Shown: positions 27,369 through 36,281 of the stretch, piece by piece
Layout of the letters: each line of letters starts with the position of its first letter
How positions within the stretch are numbered: the first letter of the stretch is position 1
DNA from: Chthoniobacteraceae bacterium
GTDB taxonomy: Bacteria; Verrucomicrobiota; Verrucomicrobiia; Chthoniobacterales; Chthoniobacteraceae
Direction of reading: 5' to 3'
Assembly: GCA_028293625.1 (NCBI GenBank)
Contig: JAQGOL010000031.1
Span: 62,001 to 126,000, forward strand
DNA: 64,000 nucleotides
Translations under genes and position numbers: made by a program
The notes under the pieces: model-generated
The model's database searches: none
What the model was told of the DNA's origin: nothing
The model's input: the letters and a program-made list of their open reading frames with translations, nothing else

Positions 27369-28205
27369 TCATGAAGTGGAGATCGCATCCGTTGTAAATT
27401 CAGGAGGAGCGCCGTCGATGTATTCCATAATGACTTTCATCGAAGTAAACTGCACCGCTCCAAAAATCGTCGCGAAGGATGTATCCGCCGCGTCACGGCC
27501 CGTGCCGATTCGCACAAAGCTGGTTTGCGGGGAGAGCCGGGTTGGATCGAAGATATACCAACGCCCTCCCAGATACGCTTCAAAGTAAGCATGGAAATCA
27601 GGCGGCTCGAGGTTGATCACGTAGCCGCTGACAAATCGGGCTGGAATGGAGAGTGCACGACAGAACGCAATCGCCAGGTGCGCAAAATCGCGGCAAACGC
27701 CCGCCCGTTCGGTCACCGTATCGTAAGCCGAAGTGCTCGGACTAGTGCTTCCACGCAAATACTCAATGTTGTCGCGCAGATAATTGCAGATCGCCGTGAC
27801 TTGAGTAAATCCAGGCGGATATTTTCCAAACTCGTGCTGTGTGAGCCGCGTTAATTTGTCCGATTCGCAATAACGGCTCGGATAGAGATAAGGGAGCACT
27901 TCCGAAGGAAGATCGCCCGGCGCGACCTGCGGAACCAGCTCCGGCAACTGACGGTGATGCATCAGTTCCACCTTCGCCGAGTAACGCACTTTCAAAAGCC
28001 CCGGTTGCGCCAGAAAGCGGTGATGCCGCTTTTCCTCAACCGGCGAGCGCGATTCAAAAACCGGCAACGGCGGTTCGGTGACAAAACTCTCAGTTACTAT
28101 CCGCTGAAAGCCATTATTGATGACACTGACATTGAAAATAAACGCGCCCTGACTAGCAACGTTATAGTTTAATTCACATCCGACTTGAAATTGTGTTGAT
28201 GACAT
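27369..28205 (-). CDS. transglutaminase-like cysteine protease-fold protein
   Basis: About 278 residues. The catalytic triad is visible: Cys in ERAGVCRDFAHLAIAF, His in PPDFHAYFEAYLGG, and Asp in WYIFDPTRLSPQ. The N-terminal about 100 residues are the beta-rich domain usual for this bacterial group (often annotated as transglutaminase N-terminal region). The start at ATG 28205 (MSSTQFQVGCELNYNV) is preferred to a TTG at 28262. There is no signal peptide, so the protein is cytosolic. Such proteins often sit with alpha-E/circularly permuted ATP-grasp genes, but none is present here. Enzymatic role: peptidase or amide-bond chemistry, not resolved. Confidence 0.88.
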   Translation of the reverse strand: MSSTQFQVGCELNYNVASQGAFIFNVSVINNGFQRIVTESFVTEPPLPVFESRSPVEEKRHHRFLAQPGLLKVRYSAKVELMHHRQLPELVPQVAPGDLPSEVLPYLYPSRYCESDKLTRLTQHEFGKYPPGFTQVTAICNYLRDNIEYLRGSTSPSTSAYDTVTERAGVCRDFAHLAIAFCRALSIPARFVSGYVINLEPPDFHAYFEAYLGGRWYIFDPTRLSPQTSFVRIGTGRDAADTSFATIFGAVQFTSMKVIMEYIDGAPPEFTTDAISTS

Positions 28206-28311
28206 AAGTTGCGGAGGCTCGGCGCGCGAGCAATCTTCCCGATTCACCCGCCCCGGAGTCAACCGTGAATGACTCTTTTTCCCCGCTGCCCGCGCACCGA
28301 TTTATCGGAGG

Positions 28312-29382
28312 TTATTCGTGAACGGCATCGATCCGCGCATCACTGCGGATTTTCCATTTCCGCAGGCCGCCATTGGATCCAGGCCAGTCGATGACAGCTT
28401 CCCAGCCAGTGGCTGTGGCATTCAGAACGGTTCCCGGCGCGACGCCGATCTCCCCGAGCGTCGCTCCCCAGCGGCCATTTTTCTTCTTAAAAGCGCGCTG
28501 GGCATAATAGACCTCCTGCAAAATGTCGCGCGCCGGAGCCGCGGTATCGGGGACGAACCGGGCATCGGGTTCCCGGGAAAACTGCACGTAACCCCAGCGT
28601 TCAGGGCGATGCATATCGATAACGCCCTGTGGCGACCATACCCAGTTCTCTTCGGGGGTATTGGCGAGTTTTTCGTATTTCCCTTCTACAATCCGAACCT
28701 GCCATTCCACGCGGGAAAACCCGAGTCGCCATTGATCCCCTTCCTTCGGCGGAGCAGCGCGTTGAGTTCTGGCGGCGAGCACTTTCCATGGAAACGCCAT
28801 CTCAACACTCCATCCCTGGTCCGTATCTGCCGGGTTGTTCAGTGTCCCGCGAAGGTGGACGGCGGTTTTAAGCCCTGGAATGTCCCAGCTGTTATCGGCG
28901 GAACCTCCGTCCTTGTACGGTTTTGGAAGAAACAAGTCCCAACCCGTGTTCAACGCGTTCATCTCAAACTCGTAATAGTTGTGAGCGCTGCCGTCGGGAT
29001 CAATAAACACTTCAAAGTCCGGGTCATGAAAAATGACGGAATCGTGTTCCTTCAGAGTTGCCCAAAGGTGTGGTTCCTCCATCTCCGCCGCCACATACAG
29101 GTAGTTGTCATCCCAAAGCAGCTTGGCGCGGGTGCGAAAACGGGGCTTTGTTTGCTGGGTCCCTTCGATGTCAGCGAAATCGTCGGTCCACGCCGCGCCG
29201 GTCCATGCCGCGTCATCGAGTTTGCCGTCAATATCGATGGCCGCGGCTGTGTAATGACTGACATAACCGCGCGGCGTGATTGGCTGCATCTTCTCGCGCC
29301 AGTCGGCAACGGAATCCGGATCCGCGGCCCGCAAGCAGAGAGGCGTGCATACGCTGGCAATAAGGAATCGGAATCTCTTCAT
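28312..29382 (-). CDS. exported CBM9-like carbohydrate-binding protein
   Basis: A 356-residue exported protein. ATG 29382 gives a signal peptide (KRFRFLIASVCTPLCLRA). The body is a family 9-like carbohydrate-binding fold: AIDIDGKLDDAAWTGAAWTD, the aromatic/acidic strand pattern RTRAKLLWDDNYLYVAAEM, and SVIFHDPDFEVFIDPDG. The C-terminal extension includes a WSPQGVIDMHRPERWGYVQF segment. Homologues are often encoded near polysaccharide or glycoside degradation genes in Verrucomicrobiota. Here the neighbour across a divergent gap is a Tat-exported Gfo/Idh/MocA oxidoreductase. A role in binding sugars outside the cell is inferred. Confidence 0.85.
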   Translation of the reverse strand: MKRFRFLIASVCTPLCLRAADPDSVADWREKMQPITPRGYVSHYTAAAIDIDGKLDDAAWTGAAWTDDFADIEGTQQTKPRFRTRAKLLWDDNYLYVAAEMEEPHLWATLKEHDSVIFHDPDFEVFIDPDGSAHNYYEFEMNALNTGWDLFLPKPYKDGGSADNSWDIPGLKTAVHLRGTLNNPADTDQGWSVEMAFPWKVLAARTQRAAPPKEGDQWRLGFSRVEWQVRIVEGKYEKLANTPEENWVWSPQGVIDMHRPERWGYVQFSREPDARFVPDTAAPARDILQEVYYAQRAFKKKNGRWGATLGEIGVAPGTVLNATATGWEAVIDWPGSNGGLRKWKIRSDARIDAVHE

Positions 29383-29624
29383 GCGCGGAGTTAACAACAA
29401 ACCTGTCTCGGGACGCCGCTTTTTTTTAAACCCGTCGGGCCGGGCGCCCTTTTCGCCACGAAAAAATCGCGCGCGGAAGGCGGTACAAAACTGGGGCTAA
29501 GGAAACCGGCCTCAAGCGAGTTGGGGACTTATATCTTGAATCCGTTTTTGAGATGTGTCCCTTTACCTGCGCCCCCCCAGCCTCCTTTAGCTCCAAGCCC
29601 CCAAGCTCCCCAGCCCCCAGAACT

Positions 29625-31088
29625 ATGAACTCGTTAAACCGTCGTACTTTCCTCAAAGGCACCCTGCTTTCCGCCACTGCCCTTTCACTGCCAGCCCGGC
29701 TCCGGGCAGCGGCCGATGGCGCCAATGGGGACATCCGGATTGCCATCATCGGGTTTAACGGACGCGGCCTAGATCATATTGACAATTATCTAAAGCTTAA
29801 AGGAGTGCGCATTGTGGCGTTGTGCGACGTCGACAGCAATGTGCTTGAAAAAGGGGCGGCGCAACTCAAGGCCAAGGGGCAGGAAGTCGCCACCTATCAG
29901 GATGTGCGGAAGCTGCTCGAAAACAAAGAGATCGACGCGGTCTCCATTGCCACTCCCAATCATTGGCATTCCCTGGCGGCGATCTGGGCCATCCAGGCCG
30001 GCAAAGATGTTTACGTTGAAAAGCCTGTGTCCCACAACGTTTGGGAAGGCCGGCAATTGGTCAAAGCGGCGGACGCGCATCAGCGGATCGTGCAGATGGG
30101 CGTTCAAAGCCGCTCAGGGGCCGGCCTCGCTTCGGCATTGGAATGGGTCAATGCCGGCAACCTTGGCAAACTCAAATATGCACGCGGACTCTGTTACAAG
30201 CGCCGTGCGAGCATCGGAAAGACCGACGGACCGACGGCTATCGCGGCGGGTATTGACTACGATATCTGGTGCGGACCGGCGCCAAAAAAAGAGCTGACCC
30301 GTGCCAAGCTCCATTACGACTGGCACTGGGTTTGGGATACCGGCAACGGCGATCTCGGCAATCAGGGCATCCATCAAATGGATATCGCCCGCCGTTTCAC
30401 AGGCGAACAAGCCCTTTCCCCCAAAGTCTTTTCCATCGGCGGCCGGGTCGGTTATGTCGACGACGCGGAAACGCCTAACTCGCTGATCGTTTTCCACGAT
30501 TACGAAAAAGCGCCCCTTATCTTTGAAGTGCGTGGTTTGCCGGAAAAAACCAATTCCAAGGAGATGGACAAATATCGCGGCGCGAGTGTCGGCGTCATCG
30601 CGCAGTACGAAGGCGGCCATATTCTTTGCCCCAATTACAACGACGCGTTTGCCTTCGACAAAGACGGCAAGGAGATTAAAAAGTTCTCCAAGACCGCGGA
30701 TTCGCCGATTGATTCGGAGAATCATTACGAGAACTTCATCAAGGCGGTCCGCAGCCGAAAGACGGCCGACCTACATGGGAAAATTCTCGATGGCCACATC
30801 TCGAGCGCACTTTGCCATACGGGAAATATTTCGCATCGTCTCGGCAAAAAGCTCGCCCCCGATGCCATCGCGGAAAAGATCAAAGGCAACCCCGAGGCTG
30901 CCGACTCATTCAACCGGCTTGCCGCGCATCTTGACGCCAACGGGGTCGATATCAAAAACGAGCAGCTCGCCCTCGGGGAATTCCTGAAAATGGACCCGGC
31001 AACCGAGCGTTTCGTCGACAATCCGCAGGCCGATCAATTGCTGACACGGGAATACCGCGCGCCGTTTATCGTGCCGGAAAAAGTGTAA
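29625..31088 (+). CDS. Tat-exported Gfo/Idh/MocA oxidoreductase
   Basis: A 487-residue protein that begins with a twin-arginine signal (NRRTFLKGTLLSATALSLPA). The Rossmann fold follows (IRIAIIGFNGRGLDHIDNY), then the EKP motif in VYVEKPVSHNVWEGRQLV. The middle contains a domain typical of the exported PVC-group members of this family (YDWHWVWDTGNGDLGNQGIH, with the His-x-x-D in IHQMDIARRF). ATG 29625 is the start; upstream codons are a pyrimidine-rich leader of no family likeness. Export with cofactor bound explains the Tat signal. The substrate is probably a sugar derivative. It heads a plus-strand run with the esterase and epimerase-like genes. Confidence 0.93.
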   Translation: MNSLNRRTFLKGTLLSATALSLPARLRAAADGANGDIRIAIIGFNGRGLDHIDNYLKLKGVRIVALCDVDSNVLEKGAAQLKAKGQEVATYQDVRKLLENKEIDAVSIATPNHWHSLAAIWAIQAGKDVYVEKPVSHNVWEGRQLVKAADAHQRIVQMGVQSRSGAGLASALEWVNAGNLGKLKYARGLCYKRRASIGKTDGPTAIAAGIDYDIWCGPAPKKELTRAKLHYDWHWVWDTGNGDLGNQGIHQMDIARRFTGEQALSPKVFSIGGRVGYVDDAETPNSLIVFHDYEKAPLIFEVRGLPEKTNSKEMDKYRGASVGVIAQYEGGHILCPNYNDAFAFDKDGKEIKKFSKTADSPIDSENHYENFIKAVRSRKTADLHGKILDGHISSALCHTGNISHRLGKKLAPDAIAEKIKGNPEAADSFNRLAAHLDANGVDIKNEQLALGEFLKMDPATERFVDNPQADQLLTREYRAPFIVPEKV

Positions 31089-31119
31089 GCAGCGACATTA
31101 AAAATCCACCGTTTCCACC

Positions 31120-31992
31120 ATGCGCGCCATCCTTGCCACCTTGCTTCTCACCCTCTCGACCCTGCACGCTGCTCCGCTGGCTCCGGTTCCGCTTTGGCCT
31201 GGCGGCGCACCCGGCGCCCTCGGCACCGAGGACAAGGACATTCCGACACTGACCGCTTACCTGCCGGATCCGGCCAAAGCAACCGGCGCGGCCATTGTGA
31301 TTTGTCCCGGAGGCGGTTACGGAGGATTGGCGCCGCATGAAGGAGCTGGATATGCGGAATGGCTCGCGGAGAACGGGGTTGCCGGCATCGTATTAAAATA
31401 CCGGCTTGGATCGGGCGGTTACAGGCACCCGGCGATGCTCAACGACGCGGCGCGCGCGGTGCGGATGACGCGCTTCGAAGCCGTTGAATGGAAGATTGAT
31501 CCCAAACACATCGGGATCATGGGCTCAAGTGCCGGTGGACATCTCGCTTCCACGCTTCTGACTCATTTCGACGCGGGGAGCCCGAATGACGCCGATCCGA
31601 TTGAACACGAAAGTTCGCGGCCCGATCTCGGCATTCTCTGCTACGCGGTGATCTCCATGGGACCAACAACGCACCAGGGGTCCAAGGCCAATCTGCTCGG
31701 CACTGATCCCGCCCCGGAGCTTGTGGAGCTCCTTTCCAACGAAAAACAGGTCACACCGCAGACGCCCCCCTGTTTCATCTGGCACACCTGGGAAGATGGC
31801 GCCGTGAAAATTGAGAACTCGCTCGATTTTGCCGCCGCGCTGCGCAAATCAAATGTGCCGTTTGACTTGCATATCTACCAAAAAGGCGGTCACGGGATCG
31901 GCCTTGGCGGCGGCCGCGCGAGCGGTGCGCTTCATCCCTGGGCAGCTGATTGTCTGTTCTGGTTGAAGGCCCAGGGGTTCGTGAAATTGTGA
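31120..31992 (+). CDS. exported alpha/beta hydrolase (acetyl-esterase-like)
   Basis: A 290-residue esterase with a signal peptide (RAILATLLLTLSTLHA). The fold is BD-FAE/acetyl-xylan esterase-like: oxyanion-hole region IVICPGGGYGGLAPHEG, nucleophile elbow GIMGSSAGGHLAS with the catalytic Ser, an acidic segment near WHTWEDGAVKIENS, and His in KGGHGIGLG. Such enzymes remove acyl groups from sugars in polysaccharides. The gene lies 31 bases after the Tat oxidoreductase and its stop overlaps the next gene's start (GTGA). The set may process extracellular acetylated sugars; this is inference from order. Confidence 0.9.
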   Translation: MRAILATLLLTLSTLHAAPLAPVPLWPGGAPGALGTEDKDIPTLTAYLPDPAKATGAAIVICPGGGYGGLAPHEGAGYAEWLAENGVAGIVLKYRLGSGGYRHPAMLNDAARAVRMTRFEAVEWKIDPKHIGIMGSSAGGHLASTLLTHFDAGSPNDADPIEHESSRPDLGILCYAVISMGPTTHQGSKANLLGTDPAPELVELLSNEKQVTPQTPPCFIWHTWEDGAVKIENSLDFAAALRKSNVPFDLHIYQKGGHGIGLGGGRASGALHPWAADCLFWLKAQGFVKL

Positions 31993-33047
31993 AACTCAGT
32001 TGCTTTGCCCGGGAACTGCATTCCCGTCGAGCTTTTCGTATCGCTCGACCCAGGATTGGGACGCTGTGCAATGTGTTTGTAAAGCTCGAGTCGGAAGGCA
32101 TCACAGGTCTCGGGGAAGCATCACCGAACGCCTTTTACAACGAGACCGCGGAAGGAGTGAGCGCGCGACTTGCCAGCGCGGCTCCTTTTTTTAGCAGCCT
32201 CAAGATACGGACGGTCACGGATATTGGAGAGGTTTGGGCAAAACTCTGGCCGCTGGTGGCGCCCTCAAGGGCGGCGCAATGCGCCCTCGATATTGCGCTT
32301 TGGGATTGGCTCGCTCAGCGCGAAGGCGTGAGTGCAACCCAATTGGCGTGGGGCATCGCCGCCAAACCGGTAAATACTTTTTGCACAATCGGGCTCTCCA
32401 CACCCGATGAATTAGCGGAAAAAGTGGAGGAACTGCGCGGTTTCCCATTGATCAAAATCAAGTCCGACCAGCATGCCGATCTGACTCCGGTCCGTGCGGC
32501 CCGGCAGCTCAGCCCCAATTCACGGGTCGCTGTCGACGCCAATTGCGGCTGGAGCTCCGTCGAAATGGGACAGCACGATTCCATCAATCGGCTTGTCGCA
32601 CTGGCCGTCGAGCTGAAGGAGATCGGAGTGGAATTTATCGAACAGCCGTTTCCGCCGGAACAGGATGCCCGTTTGCCCCGGCTCGCATCGGGACCGCCTC
32701 TTTTTGCGGATGAAAGTTGCGTTACCGAGGATTATATCGACCGGATGGCCTTGGCGGGCTTTAGCGGATTTAACATCAAGCTGGATAAATGTGGAGGCAT
32801 CACCCCTGCCCTGCGCATGGCACGCCACGGTCATGCCCTCGGGCTTAAGACAATGGTTGGTTGCATGCTGGAAAGCAGCCTCCTGATCGCCGCCGGCGCG
32901 GTCGTTGCCCAACAGACCGATTACGCGGATCTCGATGGCGCCTGGCTCCTCGGTGATGACCCGTTCCAAGGCTGGAGGTTTAATCGGGGCACCCTTTCCC
33001 CGCCGATTGGAACCGGTCTCGGCGTGGAGCCGGCCACGAATCCGTAA
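31989..33047 (+). CDS. enolase-superfamily enzyme, dipeptide epimerase-like (MR/MLE family)
   Basis: A 352-residue protein of the mandelate racemase/muconate lactonizing group. Key residues are visible: the K-x-K motif in PLIKIKSDQ, metal ligands Asp in VAVDANCGW, Glu in FIEQPFPPEQ and Asp in LFADESCV, and the second catalytic Lys in GFNIKLDKCGG. That K...K arrangement with the KxK and D-x-x-G-type C-terminus is the L-Ala-D/L-Glu (dipeptide) epimerase pattern. GTG 31989 overlaps the upstream stop (GTGA); an open frame exists upstream, but this start gives the usual MKLS-type opening. A peptidoglycan dipeptide or related substrate is a family-based guess. Confidence 0.85.
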   Translation: MKLSCFARELHSRRAFRIARPRIGTLCNVFVKLESEGITGLGEASPNAFYNETAEGVSARLASAAPFFSSLKIRTVTDIGEVWAKLWPLVAPSRAAQCALDIALWDWLAQREGVSATQLAWGIAAKPVNTFCTIGLSTPDELAEKVEELRGFPLIKIKSDQHADLTPVRAARQLSPNSRVAVDANCGWSSVEMGQHDSINRLVALAVELKEIGVEFIEQPFPPEQDARLPRLASGPPLFADESCVTEDYIDRMALAGFSGFNIKLDKCGGITPALRMARHGHALGLKTMVGCMLESSLLIAAGAVVAQQTDYADLDGAWLLGDDPFQGWRFNRGTLSPPIGTGLGVEPATNP

Positions 33048-33052
33048 CGCTT

Positions 33053-34501
33053 TTACGCTATGATGTCGTGGACGACATTACCATGAACGTCGGTGAGACG
33101 AAAATCACGGCCCGCATAACGATACGTGAGCTTTTCATGATCAAATCCCAGCAAGCGTAAAAGCGTCGCGTGCAAATCATGGACATGCACCGGTTTTTCG
33201 ACTGCCTTAAACCCGAACTCGTCCGTAGCGCCGTGGACATAACCTCCCTTGACTCCGCCGCCCGCCAGCCACGTCGAGAAACCATAATGATTATGGTCTC
33301 GTCCGTTGATTTTGCCTCCATTGGAGCCGGGAGTGGGAAGTTCGACTGTCGGCGTCCGTCCGAATTCGCCGCCCCAGATGACGAGCGTTTCATCGAGAAG
33401 CCCGCGCTGCTTGAGATCCTTTAAAAGCGCGCCGATACCCTGGTCGCACTCTTTTGCCAAGCGCCGATGATTTACTTCAATATCATCATGGCTATCCCAT
33501 GGCTGCCCCTCGCCATGCCATACCTGGACAAAACGAACACCGCGTTCGATCAAGCGGCGCGCAATGAGGAGCTGGCGGGCTTGTGTTCCCGGCCCGTACA
33601 TGTCGCGGATGCTTTGCGGTTCTTTTGAAATATCGAATGCATCCGCTGCATCCATCTGCATCCGGTAAGCGAGCTCGAAAGATTGCACACGCGCCTCAAG
33701 CTGCGCATCGCCGTCGCGGCGGCGTTGATGCTCCGCATTGAGCTGCTGAACCAGATCGATTTGCTGGCGTTGTTGCTTTAAGGAAATCGATTGGTTGCGG
33801 ATATTTTCAATGAGCTTGTCGACGTCCGTATGCTTAGTGTCGATGTATGTGCCTTGATAAACACCCGGTAAAAATGCGGACTGCCAGTTTTGCGACTCCT
33901 GAATCGGATAACCGCCCGGACACATCGAGATAAACCCGGGCATGTTCTGGTTCTCACTGCCAAGCCCATAGGTGAGCCATGAACCCATGCTCGGACGAAT
34001 CTGCCGGGCATCGCCGCAGTTCATCAGCAAAAGCGAAGGCTCGTGATTGGGGACATCGGCTTGCATCGAACGAATCACGCAAATGTCGTCGATTGATTCC
34101 GCCGTTTTTGCGAAAAGTTCGCTTACCTCGATCCCGCTCTGCCCGTATTTTTTGAAGGCAAAAGGCGATCCGAATCCGGCGCCCGTTTTGCGCTCCGTAC
34201 TAAGGTGGTCCATCGGCAGCGCCATGCCGTGGTATTTTGTCAATGAAGGCTTCGGATCGAACGTATCGACGTGCGAGGGGCCTCCGTTCATGAACAAGTG
34301 GATGACGCGTTTTGCCTTTGCGGGAAAATGCGGCAACTTCGGCATCAACGGGTTAAGCGATTCTTCGGCACTGGCGCGGAGGCCGAGAGTTTCCGACAGA
34401 ACGCTTCCGAGTGCCATTGCGCCCATCCCCATCCCGCAACGTTGAAGGAAATCGCGGCGTGTTAGAAAAAGGTGATCAAGGTTCGGCGAGTGGTGCGACA
34501 T
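33053..34501 (-). CDS. DUF1501 family Tat-exported protein
   Basis: A 482-residue sulfatase-fold protein of the DUF1501 family, abundant in Planctomycetota and Verrucomicrobiota. It starts with a twin-arginine signal (FLTRRDFLQRCGMGMGAMAL), then FMNGGPSHVDTFDPKPSL, a conserved family block, and GRDHNHYGFSTWLAGGGVKG near the C-terminus with the metal-type Asp/His residues. A longer ATG at 34522 is possible. Its usual neighbour, a DUF1549/DUF1553 cytochrome-like gene, is not present here. The next gene upstream on the same strand (106 bases away) is an ECF sigma factor. Biochemical function is unknown. Confidence 0.92.
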   Translation of the reverse strand: MSHHSPNLDHLFLTRRDFLQRCGMGMGAMALGSVLSETLGLRASAEESLNPLMPKLPHFPAKAKRVIHLFMNGGPSHVDTFDPKPSLTKYHGMALPMDHLSTERKTGAGFGSPFAFKKYGQSGIEVSELFAKTAESIDDICVIRSMQADVPNHEPSLLLMNCGDARQIRPSMGSWLTYGLGSENQNMPGFISMCPGGYPIQESQNWQSAFLPGVYQGTYIDTKHTDVDKLIENIRNQSISLKQQRQQIDLVQQLNAEHQRRRDGDAQLEARVQSFELAYRMQMDAADAFDISKEPQSIRDMYGPGTQARQLLIARRLIERGVRFVQVWHGEGQPWDSHDDIEVNHRRLAKECDQGIGALLKDLKQRGLLDETLVIWGGEFGRTPTVELPTPGSNGGKINGRDHNHYGFSTWLAGGGVKGGYVHGATDEFGFKAVEKPVHVHDLHATLLRLLGFDHEKLTYRYAGRDFRLTDVHGNVVHDIIA

Positions 34502-34607
34502 TCTAGGTAAGATTACCTGCATCTAACCTCATTTGGGGAGGAAAACTTAGTGCCGTTTCCCTAGCGCATGCCCCTAACTGGCAAACCTTTGCCAATTACG
34601 TCAGGTC

Positions 34608-35243
34608 CTAGAGAAGATCTTCGAGACCATGAAGGTCTTCGGAGAGCTTGCGCAAACCAAGCTCAAGCCGCGTCTTGATGGTGCCCAATGGGATCCCGGT
34701 GCTGGCCGCGATTTCACGCTGGCTCATTCCTTTGAAGTATGCGGCCTCGATTGCTTCACGCTGCGCCACTGGGAGCGTTGCAAGGGCGCGTGTCAGGAAT
34801 GTGCGCATTTCACTTTGAGCGACGTCCTCTTCAACATGCGCCACCCAGTCATGTGCTTGATTGCGAGTCTGTTCCGCGAATCGATCCTCAACGCGGCAAT
34901 AGGTATCCCGTTTACGAAGCCGGTCGATCGAGCGGCGCCGGGCGAGGGTGATGATCCAGCCAAGTGGCTTGCCCTTTTCCTGAGAGTAACTGCCGGCCCG
35001 ATTCCAAAGTTCAATGAAAACCTCCTGAAGCAAGTCATCGGATGCCGCATCATCGTGGAGCACTTTCATAATCAGCCCCTTCATCAGGCCGGAGTAGCGA
35101 TCATGAAGAATTCCGAGCGCGGTGGAGTCCTGCTGCTGAATCCGTTGCATCAACTCTTCATCCGTGATGTCCAAGAGCGAGCGATCAACAGCGCGAGATA
35201 CGGAGGAGACGGAAACAGTTGGGTTTTCGAGCAATGCGTTCAT
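34608..35243 (-). CDS. ECF-type RNA polymerase sigma factor
   Basis: A 211-residue sigma-70 factor with region 2 (DDLLQEVFIELWNRAGSYSQ, then GWIITLARRRSIDRLRKRDT) and region 4 (LPVAQREAIEAAYFKGMSQR, IAASTGIPLGTIKTRLELGL). The spacing and wording resemble the SigK-like ECF group. No anti-sigma gene lies next to it, which is unusual for that group; the adjacent downstream gene is the DUF1501 protein. The start ATG 35243 has no strong Shine-Dalgarno. It would redirect RNA polymerase to a small regulon, possibly envelope-related. Confidence 0.93.
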   Translation of the reverse strand: MNALLENPTVSVSSVSRAVDRSLLDITDEELMQRIQQQDSTALGILHDRYSGLMKGLIMKVLHDDAASDDLLQEVFIELWNRAGSYSQEKGKPLGWIITLARRRSIDRLRKRDTYCRVEDRFAEQTRNQAHDWVAHVEEDVAQSEMRTFLTRALATLPVAQREAIEAAYFKGMSQREIAASTGIPLGTIKTRLELGLRKLSEDLHGLEDLL

Positions 35244-35642
35244 GAGAGGCGGTTGGTTGTGTTAAAGATGATGCGATTTGATTGATTAGAGTCCGGCGCC
35301 GAAGTCGGCCGCAGAAGCAGTCCGGCTGGCACCGACCAAAAGCGATCGTTGCGCAATCTTATCTTAGCAACGGGGATGCCAAAGCGGTTCTACAGAGAGG
35401 AAGCCGCAAAACAGTCGTGAAAAGTGTCGTGTATCGAGACACCGGTGTCAGGATTACATTACACGGTGACGCCTGCTTAGAAGAATGCAGGCCACCCCAT
35501 TGAATTCGGCGTCGCGCGTCGGCCCGGATGGCTTGCTGGGATCCAACGATCCCAAACCGGCAAGAGTGTCATCAGCCTCGTGGAGAAGCGGCTCTGGTGT
35601 CACGGCTTCCAGGCAGTGAATTGCACGTTGCAAATTGAGATC
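35244..35642. promoter_or_regulatory. intergenic region between divergent genes, with a 12-bp palindrome
   Basis: About 400 bases with no supportable gene. At 35438-35449 lies a perfect 12-base palindrome (GACACCGGTGTC) inside a GTGTC-rich stretch that also has GTGTCGTGTATCGAGACAC just upstream. This is the kind of dyad bound by dimeric repressors. Which gene it serves is not clear; the following membrane-protein gene begins 200 bases later. Confidence 0.35.
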
Positions 35643-36191
35643 ATGCCTAAGAGGGTTTCCTATTCAATGAGCATACGGCAAATCATCGTCCTGCTGCGCT
35701 GGACAGGCGCAGTATGGGTTGAGTTTCTTGCGTTAAAGCTTCTGATCACAGCAGCTCATGCAAGTCCTTACGCCGACGTCCGCTGGCAGGCGATAAAAGG
35801 TCTGGCGCTGCTGCTTTTTGGCGGCGCATTGGTTGGACCGGAAATTATCACCCTTGTTTCCTCGCCGGTTCACAGTTTTATCAACGGATTACTTTTTCCA
35901 AACGACTCGGACCCGCCACCTGTCGATTACACACTGGCGAGGTTTTACCGCCGGAAGTCACGATTTGAGGATTCAATCGAGGCGTATTTAAAAATCATCA
36001 GCTACCATCCTCAGGAATTCGCCGCTTATGCGGAAGGAATCGAAACGGCGTTTCAATCGGGCATGCCTGAGACAGCGCTCAAGATCCGACGGCTTGGGGC
36101 CCGCAAGCTGCGTTCACGCGATGAGCGCCGCAACCTTGAACAAGCGTTTGAAATCGCAAGCCGCGCTGTGTATCGCGACCCCGAGGATTAA
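35643..36191 (+). CDS. membrane-anchored TPR-like protein, hypothetical
   Basis: About 182 residues. The N-terminal third has two hydrophobic helices (IIVLLRWTGAVWVEFLALKL and GLALLLFGGALVGPEIITLV). The rest is soluble and helical with a TPR-like pattern (LARFYRRKSRFEDSIEAYLK, then FAAYAEGIETAFQSGMPETA). ATG 35643 (MPKRVSYSM) is preferred; ATG 35667 and an upstream GTG at 35580 are alternatives. It is likely a small inner-membrane protein with a cytosolic helical-repeat scaffold. It is convergent with the permease pseudogene. Not assigned to a family. Confidence 0.65.
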   Translation: MPKRVSYSMSIRQIIVLLRWTGAVWVEFLALKLLITAAHASPYADVRWQAIKGLALLLFGGALVGPEIITLVSSPVHSFINGLLFPNDSDPPPVDYTLARFYRRKSRFEDSIEAYLKIISYHPQEFAAYAEGIETAFQSGMPETALKIRRLGARKLRSRDERRNLEQAFEIASRAVYRDPED

Positions 36192-36281
36192 CCGGCCGTG
36201 CAGCGGCAAAACAGGAACCGCTGCCTGCGGCAATTATAAAAAAAGCCACGGGCAGCGGAACCTCCGGAAACAGGTGCCAGT

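Noticed and set aside
29553-29624. Start of the Tat oxidoreductase at 29553
   Set aside because: The leader is a pyrimidine-rich stretch coding Pro/Ser/Cys, and the twin-arginine signal begins properly at 29625.
36218-36258. CCGCTGCC...GGCAGCGG hairpin as a terminator
   Set aside because: The loop is 25 bases long and the stem is not followed by a T-run at the right place, although an A-run lies inside the loop. Not convincing.
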